Positions 1-8,058 of a DNA stretch of 64,000 nucleotides are shown here, one piece after another. How positions within the stretch are numbered: position 1 is the stretch's first letter; every line of letters starts with the position of its first letter. The stretch is taken from the NCBI GenBank assembly GCA_942493365.1, contig OW818697.1, forward strand, positions 2,294,001 to 2,358,000, read 5' to 3'. The notes beneath the pieces were generated by a model. The model saw nothing but the letters and a program-made list of their open reading frames with translations. It searched no databases and was not told the origin of the DNA. The stretch comes from UBA8949 sp942493365 (GTDB lineage Bacteria; Bacillota; Clostridia; Saccharofermentanales; UBA5734). The position numbers and the translations under genes were made by a program.

Positions 1-656
1 TTGGCAAAAACCTGATGCTGGTGACCGGGAAAAACAAAGTCGGCGTGGATTTCGTCGGCGACGACAGTGACGCCGTGCCGGTGGCAGATGTCACCCATGC
101 GGTCCAGCTCAGCCGCCGTCCACACCCGGCCAACCGGGTTATGCGGGCTGCAAAGAAGGAAAAGCTTGACCTGGTTTTGGCTGATTTTGGCTTCGAAATC
201 CTGAATGTCGATTGTGTAGTGCCCCTGGTTGAGCACCAGCTCGTTGACCACCAGCTGGCGGTCGTTGACCTGTACCGACTCCGCAAAGGGATGGTACACC
301 GGTTGCTGGATCAGCACCGCGTCACCCTTGGCGGTCAGGGCGCGGATGGCGGCGCAGATGGCAAAGACGATGCCCGGCGTTTTGACCAGCCAAGCGGGTT
401 CGATGGCCCAATCGAAAAAACGTTCAAACCAGGCTTTGAGCACTTTGAAATAGTCGTCACCGACTTCGGAATAGCCGAAAATGCCGTGACGACTTTTGTC
501 GACCAGGGCGGCGATGACCTCAGGCGGCGTGCGGAAGTCCATGTCGGCCACCCACAGCGGCAGGATGCCTTTGGGCTTGCCGCGGCGTTCGGCGAAATCG
601 TATTTGAGGCTGTCGGTGTCGCGTCGCTCGATCATTTCATCAAAATCGTATTTCAT
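1..656 (-). CDS. MalY/PatB-type PLP aminotransferase / C-S lyase (N-terminal part)
   Basis: The first 218 residues are visible; the 3' end lies beyond the left edge. Fold type I PLP enzymes of the MalY/PatB branch cleave the C-S bond of cystathionine or cysteine, giving homocysteine or pyruvate plus ammonia and sulfide. The protein begins MKYDFDEMIERR, followed by the family signature LPLWVADMDF near residue 33, SPHNPVGR near 170 and the cofactor-contacting VADEIHAD near 200. The PLP lysine would be beyond the window. The ATG at 654-656 has a GGAGGG site at good spacing. It lies 23 bp downstream of the Rrf2 regulator gene and probably shares its transcript, which fits a role in cysteine/methionine balance. 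A plain aminotransferase activity cannot be excluded. Confidence 0.88.
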   Translation of the reverse strand, partial: MKYDFDEMIERRDTDSLKYDFAERRGKPKGILPLWVADMDFRTPPEVIAALVDKSRHGIFGYSEVGDDYFKVLKAWFERFFDWAIEPAWLVKTPGIVFAICAAIRALTAKGDAVLIQQPVYHPFAESVQVNDRQLVVNELVLNQGHYTIDIQDFEAKISQNQVKLFLLCSPHNPVGRVWTAAELDRMGDICHRHGVTVVADEIHADFVFPGHQHQVFA

Positions 657-679
657 GTCAGCCCTCCAAAATTTGCCTC

Positions 680-1126
680 TTAAATATAAAACATCATTTG
701 GCTGTCGGACGGGTGCTGCTCGACCGCCGTTAGCAGGTCGGCGAGTGTCACTTGCCCGAGTGTGTCCTGCACTGCAGCACCGAGTTTTTGGAAGGCGGCG
801 CTCTGCATGGCGGCCTCGATGGCCGGGGCTTTGGTCTGCACGGTGGTCTCGGTGGCTTCGAACAGCGACAACTCGACCGCTGACAGGATCTCGTATACCG
901 TGATCTGCTGGGGCATTCGCGCCAGCTGATAGCCGCCCTGCGCCCCCTTGATCGAATTGACCAGGCCGCCGCGCTTCAAGAGCGAAAAAACCTGTTCAAG
1001 GTAGATTTTGGAAATGCCGAGACGATCGGACAAACTGACGACGGTGATGCAGTCGCCGCTGCTGTAATGCTCCGCCATGCTGATCGTCGCCGCCAGCGCG
1101 TAACGTCCTTTAACCGAAATCTTCAT
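680..1126 (-). CDS. Rrf2-family transcriptional regulator, CymR-like
   Basis: A 148-residue protein with the Rrf2 winged-helix signature: MKISVKGRYALAATI at the N terminus, then IYLEQVFSLLKRGGLV (recognition helix) and KGAQGGYQLAR (wing). The cysteine cluster that holds an Fe-S cluster in IscR/NsrR (three Cys around residues 90-105) is absent, so it resembles CymR, the cysteine-metabolism repressor, rather than an Fe-S sensor. In Bacillus subtilis CymR works as a complex with CysK; here cysK is the divergent neighbour and a C-S lyase follows downstream. A GGAGA site precedes the ATG. Autoregulation and control of cysK are inferred from a repeated AT-rich motif in the shared intergenic region. 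Confidence 0.85.
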   Translation of the reverse strand: MKISVKGRYALAATISMAEHYSSGDCITVVSLSDRLGISKIYLEQVFSLLKRGGLVNSIKGAQGGYQLARMPQQITVYEILSAVELSLFEATETTVQTKAPAIEAAMQSAAFQKLGAAVQDTLGQVTLADLLTAVEQHPSDSQMMFYI

Positions 1127-1164
1127 TTTTAGTTCTCCATTGCCTAGATGTTTAGTATGTTTTA

Positions 1165-1193
1165 AAGCTAACGCAAAATGCTCGATCTGTCAA
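1165..1193 (-). promoter_or_regulatory. Candidate promoter of the Rrf2 gene
   Basis: The minus strand carries a perfect TTGACA (1188-1193) and, 17 bp on, a weak -10 (TAGCTT, 1165-1170). The -35 box touches the first copy of the direct repeat at 1193-1214, which would suit autorepression. The weak -10 keeps this tentative. Confidence 0.4.
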
Positions 1194-1214
1194 TATCATA
1201 CTATTCATATATAT
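1193..1214. repeat. Operator-like direct repeat, copy 1
   Basis: Starts ATATCATAC and matches the copy at 1272-1293 at 18 of 22 positions in the same orientation, 79 bp away. It abuts the -35 region of the divergent Rrf2 promoter. A binding role for the adjacent Rrf2 protein is an inference. Confidence 0.5.
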
Positions 1215-1238
1215 TTTGTATTTCCCATTCAAAAACAG

Positions 1239-1267
1239 TTGACAATTGCCAGAGTGCATTGTATGAT
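1239..1267 (+). promoter_or_regulatory. cysK promoter
   Basis: TTGACA (1239-1244), a 17-bp spacer and TATGAT (1262-1267), close to the sigma-A consensus. The leader is only about 40 nt and contains the second copy of the operator-like repeat, so a bound repressor would block the early transcribed region. Confidence 0.75.
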
Positions 1268-1271
1268 GTCT

Positions 1272-1293
1272 ATATCATACATATCATATATGT
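1272..1293. repeat. Operator-like direct repeat, copy 2
   Basis: Contains two tandem ATATCATA units one base apart, between the cysK -10 box and its ribosome site. It is the partner of the copy at 1193-1214. The pair brackets both divergent promoters. Confidence 0.5.
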
Positions 1294-1313
1294 TTTATAT
1301 TCGGAGGTCACCC

Positions 1314-2246
1314 ATGCGTAAAATTTATCAAAGTATAACTCAGTTGATCGGCAAAACGCCCCTGCTCGAGTTAACCAACTTCGAAAAAAGGCACGTGTTG
1401 CAAGCCAAAATCATCGCCAAGCTGGAGTACTTCAACCCGGCCGGCAGCGTCAAGGATCGTATCGCCCTGGCCATGGTCGACGAAGCCGAAGCCAATGGCA
1501 AGCTCAAACCCGGCTCGATCATCATTGAGCCAACCAGTGGCAACACCGGCATCGGCTTGGCCTCGGTCGCCGCCGCCCGTGGTTACAAGGTCATCTTGAC
1601 CATGCCAGAAACCATGAGTGTTGAACGGCGCAACCTGCTCAAAGCCTACGGAGCGGAATTGGTCCTGACCGAGGGTGCCAAAGGCATGAAGGGTGCCATC
1701 GCCCGCGCCGATGAACTGGCCGCCGCAACCCCCAATTCCTACATCCCGGGCCAGTTTGTCAACCCCGCCAATCCAGCTGTTCACAAAGCCACCACCGGCC
1801 CGGAAATCTGGGATGACACCGACGGCAAAGTCGACTTTCTGGTCGCCGGCGTCGGCACCGGCGGCACCATCACTGGCGTCGGCGAATTTCTGAAGTCCAA
1901 AAACCCCCGCATTCAGGTCATTGCTGTCGAACCGGATGATTCACCGGTTCTGTCCGAGGGCAAGTCCGGGCCGCACAAAATTCAGGGCATCGGTGCCGGT
2001 TTTGTGCCGCAGGTTCTCAACACGTCGATCTATGATGAGATCGTCCGCGTCAAAAACGAGGACGCTTTTGCCACCGGCAAAGAGCTTTCTGTCACCGAGG
2101 GCCTGCTGGTCGGCATTTCCTCCGGCGCCGCCGTCTGGGCCGCGGCAGAAATCGCCAAACGCCCGGAAAACGCCGGCAAAACCATTGTTGTTATCCTGCC
2201 AGATACTGGGGAGCGGTATCTGTCGACACCGATGTTCGCAGATTAA
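1314..2246 (+). CDS. cysK: Cysteine synthase A (O-acetylserine sulfhydrylase)
   Basis: A 310-residue PLP enzyme of the CysK family that condenses O-acetylserine and sulfide into cysteine. Visible signatures are NPAGSVKDR with the PLP lysine at K47, PTSGNTG (73-79) for substrate binding, the phosphate-binding GVGTGGTITG loop and the late SSGAA motif. The ATG at 1314 follows GGAGG at 1303-1307; an in-frame upstream extension of 58 codons is rejected because it runs back through the promoter and has no ribosome site. It is divergent from an Rrf2/CymR-like regulator, suggesting regulation by cysteine supply. In CymR systems CysK also acts as the co-repressor partner; that role here is inferred. 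It converges with DUF1934 5 bp away. Confidence 0.95.
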   Translation: MRKIYQSITQLIGKTPLLELTNFEKRHVLQAKIIAKLEYFNPAGSVKDRIALAMVDEAEANGKLKPGSIIIEPTSGNTGIGLASVAAARGYKVILTMPETMSVERRNLLKAYGAELVLTEGAKGMKGAIARADELAAATPNSYIPGQFVNPANPAVHKATTGPEIWDDTDGKVDFLVAGVGTGGTITGVGEFLKSKNPRIQVIAVEPDDSPVLSEGKSGPHKIQGIGAGFVPQVLNTSIYDEIVRVKNEDAFATGKELSVTEGLLVGISSGAAVWAAAEIAKRPENAGKTIVVILPDTGERYLSTPMFAD

Positions 2247-2251
2247 TCAAT

Positions 2252-2680
2252 TTAATTTCGCTTTTTTATCTCGACATCCAGCCGTGTGTTCATGCGATCG
2301 CGGTTGTTAAGGTCGATCGAGTAGCCGAGGTGAATCGAGCCGCCGGTGTCGGAGATATCGCTCTGCACCAGGCTGGTGAAAACCTCGACATCGAGGTCGC
2401 CGTAGGGCGTTTCCATGCGCGTGATGTGGCGGTTGCCGGCGGCGAAGGTCAGCTTCATGCCGTGGCTGCCGGTGCGGATCAGGGAGACGGTGCCGTCGTC
2501 GGCGACCTTCATGGTGGTTTTGGTGCCTTCCATGCCGGTGGCCGAGCTTTCGTCATAGACAATATACCAGGCCATCTCTTTGCGGTAGAGGCGCCCTTCG
2601 GTGGTCAGTTTGATGGCCTGCGGCTTGTCGCCGTCATCCCATTGCTGGCCCTGGATGGTCAGAAGAACATTAGGTTCCAT
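2252..2680 (-). CDS. DUF1934 family protein (YwiB-like beta-barrel)
   Basis: About 142 residues. The sequence shows the DUF1934 pattern: an N-terminal strand (NVLLTIQGQQ), a central YDESSATGMEGTKTTMKV segment and a C-terminal SDISDTGGSIHLGYSIDLN block ending in alternating polar/hydrophobic strands. Members are small calycin-like beta barrels of unknown function, usually next to cell-wall genes in Firmicutes, as here. The ATG at 2680 is chosen because GAGAGG lies 6 nt upstream; a start 14 codons earlier lies inside murI. Start and murI stop overlap by a few codons' distance, so it is the last gene of the ddl-murI transcript. Confidence 0.8.
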   Translation of the reverse strand: MEPNVLLTIQGQQWDDGDKPQAIKLTTEGRLYRKEMAWYIVYDESSATGMEGTKTTMKVADDGTVSLIRTGSHGMKLTFAAGNRHITRMETPYGDLDVEVFTSLVQSDISDTGGSIHLGYSIDLNNRDRMNTRLDVEIKKRN

Positions 2681-2690
2681 TTGGGTCCTC

Positions 2691-3506
2691 TCAATACTGC
2701 TCGATGTTGATGCGCCTGGCATCGCTGATGGATTGTTCGAGAAAGGCGCCGCCCAGCTTCTGGAAGGTGCTGACGCTGTCGCTGGAGTAGAAGCTATGCG
2801 TGGCTGGCTGGTTGCCGGGGTTCAAAAGACCGGCGGCGGCCAGCTGTTGGCGCACTTCGGCGGCAACGCGGCTGCCGGCGTTGACCAGCTGGACGGTTGG
2901 GCCGACGACTTCGGCAATGGCGTCCTTGAGCAGCGGATAATGGGTGCAGCCCAAGAGCAGGGTATCAATGCCGCTGGCCTGCAAGGGCGCAAGGTATTCG
3001 GCGGCGATGGCGCGGGTGATCGGGGTGTTCCACCAGCCCTCCTCGGCCAGGCTGACAAACAACGGACAGGCCTGCTGTAAAATCTCCATCTCGGGTGTCG
3101 CGACCTGGCGGATGGCGCGGACATAGACTTCACTGGCCACGGTGTTGCGGGTGCCGATGACGCCGATGCGGCCGTTCTTGGTCAGTTGAACGGCGGCGGC
3201 GGCACCGGGCGAAATAACCTCGACCACCGGCACACCAGCGCATTCACGGACGATGTCCGAGGCGCAGGCGCTGGCGGTGTTGCAGGCGATGACAATCATT
3301 TTGACCTGCTGTTCCTGCAAAAAATGGACGATCTGGCGGGCGTACTGGCCGATGGTCTCGGGCGACTTGCTGCCGTAAGGTGTGCGGCCGGAATCGCCGA
3401 AATAGACCGTGTTTTCCTGCGGCAATTGATTGATGATTTCCTTGAGAACCGTGAGGCCGCCGAGACCGGAGTCAAAGACACCGATCGGCCTTTGATCGGG
3501 CGCCAT
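2691..3506 (-). CDS. murI: Glutamate racemase
   Basis: A 271-residue cofactor-independent racemase that makes D-glutamate for peptidoglycan. Signatures are FDSGLGGLTVL at the N terminus, GDSGRTPYGSK (37-47), IACNTASA with catalytic C75 and LLGCTHYPLL with the second catalytic cysteine C187. Length and order match the family. Its ATG shares one base with the TGA of the upstream D-Ala ligase gene, indicating translational coupling, so D-Glu and D-Ala-D-Ala supply are expressed together. Downstream is the DUF1934 gene. Confidence 0.95.
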   Translation of the reverse strand: MAPDQRPIGVFDSGLGGLTVLKEIINQLPQENTVYFGDSGRTPYGSKSPETIGQYARQIVHFLQEQQVKMIVIACNTASACASDIVRECAGVPVVEVISPGAAAAVQLTKNGRIGVIGTRNTVASEVYVRAIRQVATPEMEILQQACPLFVSLAEEGWWNTPITRAIAAEYLAPLQASGIDTLLLGCTHYPLLKDAIAEVVGPTVQLVNAGSRVAAEVRQQLAAAGLLNPGNQPATHSFYSSDSVSTFQKLGGAFLEQSISDARRINIEQY

Positions 3507-4600
3507 CAGATCAGCTCCTTGCGGGCGTTAGCGCGCGCACCGGCGATGGCCAGTTGGCAGAGCTTCTTGACCAGCTCGGGCAGGGGGATGCCGGATGCCG
3601 CGAAGGCCTTGGGGAATATACTGATCGGCGTAAAGCCGGGCAGGGTATTGATTTCGTTGATCATCAGGCGTTCACTGTCGCGGGTCAGGAAAAAGTCAAC
3701 GCGCGACAAACCGGCACAGCCCATAGCTTTGTAGGCCTTGATGGCCAGGCGGCGCACACGAGCGGCCATGGCCGCGTCGAGCACGGTCGGCACAATGACG
3801 GCGGCACCGTCGCTCATGAAATACTTGGCCTCATAATCGTAGTAGTCGACCTGTTCGCTGGTCGCGACCTCGCCGACCAGCGCGGCGCGTGGGCGTTCGT
3901 TGCCGAGGATGGCGACTTCGATCTCGCGCGCTTTGACGAATTCTTCGATGACCACAACGCGGTCATAAGTGCTGACTTCGACAAGCGCCTGAATCAGGGC
4001 ATCGCGGTTTGTGGCGCGGCAGGTGCCGACCGATGAACCACCGTTGTTGGGTTTGAGAAAGCAGGGGTAGCCGACGACTTTGGCCACCTTGTCGGCGACT
4101 TTGCCGGCGTCGCGCTGGATGTCCTCGCGCAAGGCTGAGGTGTATTTACATTGCGGCAGGCGGGCCTGCTTGAAAATCGTTTTAGCGTGCAGTTTGTCCA
4201 TGCCGGCTGCCGAAGCCAGAATGCCGCAGCCAACATAGGGGATGCCGGTCAGCGTCAGAAAGCCCTGTAGCGCGCCATCCTCACAATTGATGCCGTGCAC
4301 GGCCGGAAAGATACAATCAGGAATGCAACCGCAAAGCGTAGCGATCAAGTCGCGCGGCGAACGCACCGGCTGGGTCGGCGCGGCGGATGCGGCCACGCGG
4401 GCAGCGGCCTGCCAGGTGTTGCTCAGGATATCGTCATCGGCTCCATCGAAGCGCAGCCAGTCACCGTCCGGCGCGATGCCGACGCGGATCACTTTGAAGC
4501 CAGACTGACGCAGGCCGCCGATGATGTTGAATGCGGATCGCAGGGAGACGATGTGTTCGGTCGAGACGCCGCCGAAGATAACCAAAACTGTTTTTGCCAT
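3506..4600 (-). CDS. ddl: D-alanine--D-alanine ligase
   Basis: A 364-residue ATP-grasp ligase that makes the D-Ala-D-Ala dipeptide of the peptidoglycan stem. It begins with the Ddl N-terminal pattern VLVIFGGVSTEH. The ATP-grasp part contains FLKPNNGGSSVG (phosphate loop), the YEAKY motif (omega loop) and the metal-binding end INEINTLPGFT. The YEAKY tyrosine is the feature of D-Ala-D-Ala enzymes, whereas VanA-type D-Ala-D-Lac ligases carry a histidine there, so ordinary vancomycin-sensitive termini are predicted. The ATG has GAAAGG upstream. It is the first gene of ddl-murI-DUF1934, all with near-zero gaps. Confidence 0.93.
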   Translation of the reverse strand: MAKTVLVIFGGVSTEHIVSLRSAFNIIGGLRQSGFKVIRVGIAPDGDWLRFDGADDDILSNTWQAAARVAASAAPTQPVRSPRDLIATLCGCIPDCIFPAVHGINCEDGALQGFLTLTGIPYVGCGILASAAGMDKLHAKTIFKQARLPQCKYTSALREDIQRDAGKVADKVAKVVGYPCFLKPNNGGSSVGTCRATNRDALIQALVEVSTYDRVVVIEEFVKAREIEVAILGNERPRAALVGEVATSEQVDYYDYEAKYFMSDGAAVIVPTVLDAAMAARVRRLAIKAYKAMGCAGLSRVDFFLTRDSERLMINEINTLPGFTPISIFPKAFAASGIPLPELVKKLCQLAIAGARANARKELI

Positions 4601-4672
4601 TGTAAAAAACCTTTCGTGGGTGGTTGTGTCAAACCTGCACTCAGTTTAGCGCAAGATGACCAAAAAGCCAAG

Positions 4673-5971
4673 TCAGGTGTTGGCAATCTCCTCCACGGCA
4701 TAAAGCGGTAGATTGACCAACCAGTTTTCTTTCCGATAGTCCGCCATGGAAACGCGGACGGAAAGCTCCGGCTCGAAGTTGTCCTTATAAACCCGCAGGC
4801 TCTTGGCTTTGAGATTGACCTCGGCCTTGACTTCGACCGGGATGATTTTTTCACCCGTGTCGATCACAAAGTCAACCTCGCAGGTGCCCCGGTCATTGGT
4901 GTAATAATAGACGCCCAAATCGTCGATTGTCTTGAGCTGTTGGCAGACATATTGCTCGGTCAGCGCACCTTTGAATTCCGCAAATAAATCATTGCCGTCA
5001 AGCAATGTGCGTTGGCGCAGTCCGGTCATGCAACTGAGCAGCCCAATATCGACGACGAATAACTTAAAAGCTTTCAAGTCCTCATAGGCTTTCAGCGGCA
5101 TTCGTCCCGCATTCACGCGGCTTATTTTGTGGATCAACCCGCAGTCGGCAAGCCACATGATCGCCCATTCGAATTCCTTGGCCCGCCCGCCCTCGCGCAC
5201 GAGGCCATAGACAAATTTCTTGTTCTCCTTGGCAAGTTGTGAGGCGACGCTATTCCAGACCATGCGAATCTTCGGCACGATTTCGTGGGGCGCATGTTTG
5301 GAAAAATCCTGTTCGTACGCCGCCAGAATTCGCTTTTGAATTTCCCGCACCTCATTGAAATCCTTGTCATCAGCAAAACGCTGCACGGCTTCTGGCATCC
5401 CGCCGACAAAATAATAATGCTTGAGCGCGTCGATATAGGTCTGCTTGAATGAGGTAACCATCGAATAATCCCGCTGCCCCAGCAATTTCGCGAAACGTTC
5501 ATTGTCAGTCGCCTGCAAAAATTCCCCGAAGGACATCGGATACAGCTTTAGAAAATCCACCTTGCCGACCGGAAATGAAGTGCCCTGATGCAGCGCGATC
5601 CCCAACCATGAGCCCGCACAGACAATATGATATTGCGGCGCGTTCTCATAGAAATACTTCAGAGCAGTAAGCGCTCTTGGCACTTCCTGCACCTCGTCGA
5701 AAATCAACAGCGATTGCTCTGGCTTGATCTTGCGGCCGACATACAATTCGAGCCCCATGATCAATCGTTCGATATCCAGGTCGGCCGCGAACAGTTCGGC
5801 CATTCTGGAATTGGCGTCAAAGTTGATATAGACCGTGTCCGCATACGCCGTTTTGCCAAACTCTTTCATCAGCCACGTTTTGCCAACCTGCCGTGCGCCC
5901 TCAATAATCAGCGGTTTGCGGTACTTGCTCGCTTTCCACCGATATAGATTTTCAATTGCCTTCCGATACAT
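4673..5971 (-). CDS. AAA ATPase with DUF4143 domain
   Basis: A 432-residue protein of the large AAA_14/DUF4143 group. The N-terminal ATPase shows Walker A GARQVGKT (near 25-32) and Walker B LLIFDEVQEV (near 89-98), plus CAGSWLG as the sensor region. The C-terminal half has the DUF4143 winged helix and a restriction-endonuclease-like motif CEVDFVI then PVEVKAE, the E/D-xK pattern of PD-(D/E)XK folds. Function in the family is unknown; links to mobile and toxin-like loci are often suggested, and the gene is typically solitary and patchily distributed. The ATG follows a GGGGGTG site. The leader holds two direct repeats (6018-6072). Confidence 0.85.
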   Translation of the reverse strand: MYRKAIENLYRWKASKYRKPLIIEGARQVGKTWLMKEFGKTAYADTVYINFDANSRMAELFAADLDIERLIMGLELYVGRKIKPEQSLLIFDEVQEVPRALTALKYFYENAPQYHIVCAGSWLGIALHQGTSFPVGKVDFLKLYPMSFGEFLQATDNERFAKLLGQRDYSMVTSFKQTYIDALKHYYFVGGMPEAVQRFADDKDFNEVREIQKRILAAYEQDFSKHAPHEIVPKIRMVWNSVASQLAKENKKFVYGLVREGGRAKEFEWAIMWLADCGLIHKISRVNAGRMPLKAYEDLKAFKLFVVDIGLLSCMTGLRQRTLLDGNDLFAEFKGALTEQYVCQQLKTIDDLGVYYYTNDRGTCEVDFVIDTGEKIIPVEVKAEVNLKAKSLRVYKDNFEPELSVRVSMADYRKENWLVNLPLYAVEEIANT

Positions 5972-6017
5972 ACTCGCACCCCCTTTTGGTCATGCAAGTC
6001 AATTTTAGCACATAATA

Positions 6018-6072
6018 TGCACTTTTTACAGCGAATATGTGTGCGTGAGGTACATTTTATGCAACGAATATG
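6018..6072. repeat. Pair of 22-bp imperfect direct repeats upstream of the DUF4143 gene
   Basis: 6018-6039 and 6051-6072 agree at 17 of 22 positions, both ending CGAATATG, with a 33-bp period (about three helical turns). They lie in the AT-rich leader of the DUF4143 ATPase gene, so they could be operator sites; no regulator is identified. Confidence 0.45.
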
Positions 6073-6112
6073 CGCTTCGTAAGCCCCTTTTGAAAAAGTC
6101 ACATCTTTGCCG

Positions 6113-7366
6113 CTAACTCGGAATATCGACTATTTTGCCTGCATTCTGCCGCCGCATATACAGCAGCAACGGCACCATGAGCAGCAAAACCGCCGCACCG
6201 CAAGCAATAAACCCATAGCGTGCATCGAATTGGTCGGCAAAAATGCCGGCGAACAGATTGCCGATCGGGGTGGAACCGCCGAAAACCAGCGCGTAAACGC
6301 TCATCACACGGCCGCGATATTCGTTGCTGGAGTTGAGCTGCAGCATCGAATTGGCGGTCGAGGTGAAGGCGACGAAAAAACAGCCGGTCAGCGCCAGCAG
6401 GATGAAGGTCATGAGAAATGTCGCGGTCAGCCCGGTCAACAGCATAAAGAGACCCGTCACAAACGGCACGACCGTCAGCATGTAGCGCCGTGGCCCCTTG
6501 CGGCTGAGCGAGGCGACGAACATGGCTCCGACCAGCGAGCCAACACCGACGGCAGCGATCAGAAAGCCAAAGCCGCTTTCCTGCTGGATGAGAATTTCTT
6601 TGGCAAAAACCGGCACCAGCACACTGAAGTTGGGGATGAAGGTGCCGACGATCAGGACGGCCAGCAACGATTCAACCAATATTGGGTCCTTGAAAATGTA
6701 ACGCAGGCCATTTTTGACCTCGGCAAAAACACGCTGACTGACCGGCGGCCGAGCGGGCTGGACCAGCGGTTTGATGAAAAACAGGCTGATCAGGACAGCG
6801 GCAAAGCTGATGGCGTTGATGAAAAAACACCAGGCGACACCGGCCGTGCCCATGATCAGGCCAGCTACTGCCGGGCCGATGATGCGGCAGAGATTGAAAA
6901 TCGTCGAGTTCAGGGCGATGGCATTCATCAGGTCCGGCTTGCCAACCATTTCGATGACAAATGCCTGACGGGCGGGCATGTCCAGCGTGTTGGCAAAGCC
7001 CAGCGCCGTCGCGCAGATCAGGATGTGCCAGTATTGGACGTGGCCAGTCCAGACCAGCACCGCCAGGGTCAGCGTAATCAGCAGCGAGGCCGACTGGGTC
7101 AGGATGAGAATTTTCTTTTTGGGAAAGCGGTCGATGATCACGCCGGCCGGCAGCGAAAACAGCAGCACCGGTAAAAACTGCAGGGCGCCGATCAGGCTGA
7201 GCAATAGCGCCGAATGGGTCAGACTGTACGCCAACCAAGGCTGGGCGACGTTCTGCATCCAGGTGCCGATCAGCGAAACGGTCATGCCGAGCGAAAAATA
7301 GCGGAAATTTGGATGCCGCAAGGCCGTGAAAGGGTTGTTGAGTTTTTTGTTCGGGCTGTCTGTCAT
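6113..7366 (-). CDS. MFS transporter, EntS/MFS_3-like exporter
   Basis: A 417-residue integral membrane protein with about 12 hydrophobic segments. The N terminus carries the MFS_3 pattern NFRYFSLGMTVSLIGTWMQN, and the loop between helices 2 and 3 has AGVIIDRFPKKK, the A-type D-R-x-x-+ motif. The relatives closest in sequence style are drug or siderophore exporters using the proton gradient; the substrate cannot be told. The ATG overlaps the stop codon of the RloB-like gene by ATGA and has only a poor ribosome site, so translation may depend on coupling to that gene. Base composition returns to the high-GC norm here. Confidence 0.88.
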   Translation of the reverse strand: MTDSPNKKLNNPFTALRHPNFRYFSLGMTVSLIGTWMQNVAQPWLAYSLTHSALLLSLIGALQFLPVLLFSLPAGVIIDRFPKKKILILTQSASLLITLTLAVLVWTGHVQYWHILICATALGFANTLDMPARQAFVIEMVGKPDLMNAIALNSTIFNLCRIIGPAVAGLIMGTAGVAWCFFINAISFAAVLISLFFIKPLVQPARPPVSQRVFAEVKNGLRYIFKDPILVESLLAVLIVGTFIPNFSVLVPVFAKEILIQQESGFGFLIAAVGVGSLVGAMFVASLSRKGPRRYMLTVVPFVTGLFMLLTGLTATFLMTFILLALTGCFFVAFTSTANSMLQLNSSNEYRGRVMSVYALVFGGSTPIGNLFAGIFADQFDARYGFIACGAAVLLLMVPLLLYMRRQNAGKIVDIPS

Positions 7367-8058
7367 GGCAAAAGTATCCGTAAATAGTTACGACCTAAGC
7401 ACTCGTCTAATATTTCTTTTACGAACAGATGTATAGATAAATCGGGATTTTCAAAACATATCAAATTCTCTTTCTTATACTTCGTTCTGCAAATTTCATT
7501 TCGATTGTTTTCTCTGTTAAGTCGGGAGATATTTTCTGCATATCGAATGGCGCGAATAACATCTTCCAATTCTATTTGGTTTAAAATTTTTTTAATCACA
7601 TGTTCACTTTTAATGTTGACATTCCCCAAGTCAAATGTTTTCTTGATTTGCGACATATAATCGTCTGTGTTGCATACTTGTCTATTGAACTCGCATTTGT
7701 GAAGCAACAACCACAAATCAAAGCAGACATTTGAAAAACACGGCGATATTTCTTTGCGCCTGCAATGTTCTAGAGCAACAATAAAATCAGATTGCTTGTT
7801 ATCATGGTCAAAAACTGCATGATACTGATTATCATTGGAAAATGTTTTCGCATCAGCTGCACGGTTGACAACATTAATTGGCGAAAAACCGCCTGCATTT
7901 TTTAGATTGATTATCATTGTTTTTCGGATCGCTTCTTGAGGCTGTTGATCAATTAAATCTTTCAAGCGCTTGAAGTAAAGCATTTCCTGTTTGCCCTCAA
8001 CTGCGCCATTAATAAGCAATCTTTGTTTTTGATATCTGTTTGACCGACCGCTATTCAT
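7363..8058 (-). CDS. RloB-like protein (TOPRIM-like effector partner of AAA ATPase)
   Basis: A 231-residue protein with the RloB family order: an early acidic motif in VEGKQEMLYF (near 19-28), a central VFDHDN, and SNVCFDLWLLLHKCEF (near 110-125), which matches the usual SNPCFELWLLLH of RloB. The spaced acidic residues suggest a TOPRIM-like metal site. RloB genes follow RloA-type ATPases in restriction-linked or abortive-infection loci such as lactococcal AbiL. It overlaps the ATPase gene by ATGA. Composition is strongly AT-rich compared with the flanks, with codons such as ATA, AAA and TTT in excess, indicating horizontal acquisition. Nuclease activity is inferred, not shown. Confidence 0.8.
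   Translation of the reverse strand: MNSGRSNRYQKQRLLINGAVEGKQEMLYFKRLKDLIDQQPQEAIRKTMIINLKNAGGFSPINVVNRAADAKTFSNDNQYHAVFDHDNKQSDFIVALEHCRRKEISPCFSNVCFDLWLLLHKCEFNRQVCNTDDYMSQIKKTFDLGNVNIKSEHVIKKILNQIELEDVIRAIRYAENISRLNRENNRNEICRTKYKKENLICFENPDLSIHLFVKEILDECLGRNYLRILLP

Noticed and set aside
15..683. Plus-strand frame at the left edge
   Set aside because: The opposite strand encodes a clear MalY/PatB enzyme with ribosome site and motifs.
5908..6102. Minus-strand frame encoding repeated HIRCxKC zinc-finger-like units
   Set aside because: The CxxC pattern is a by-product of the 22-bp direct repeats; there is no ribosome site, and the frame overlaps the ATPase gene start.
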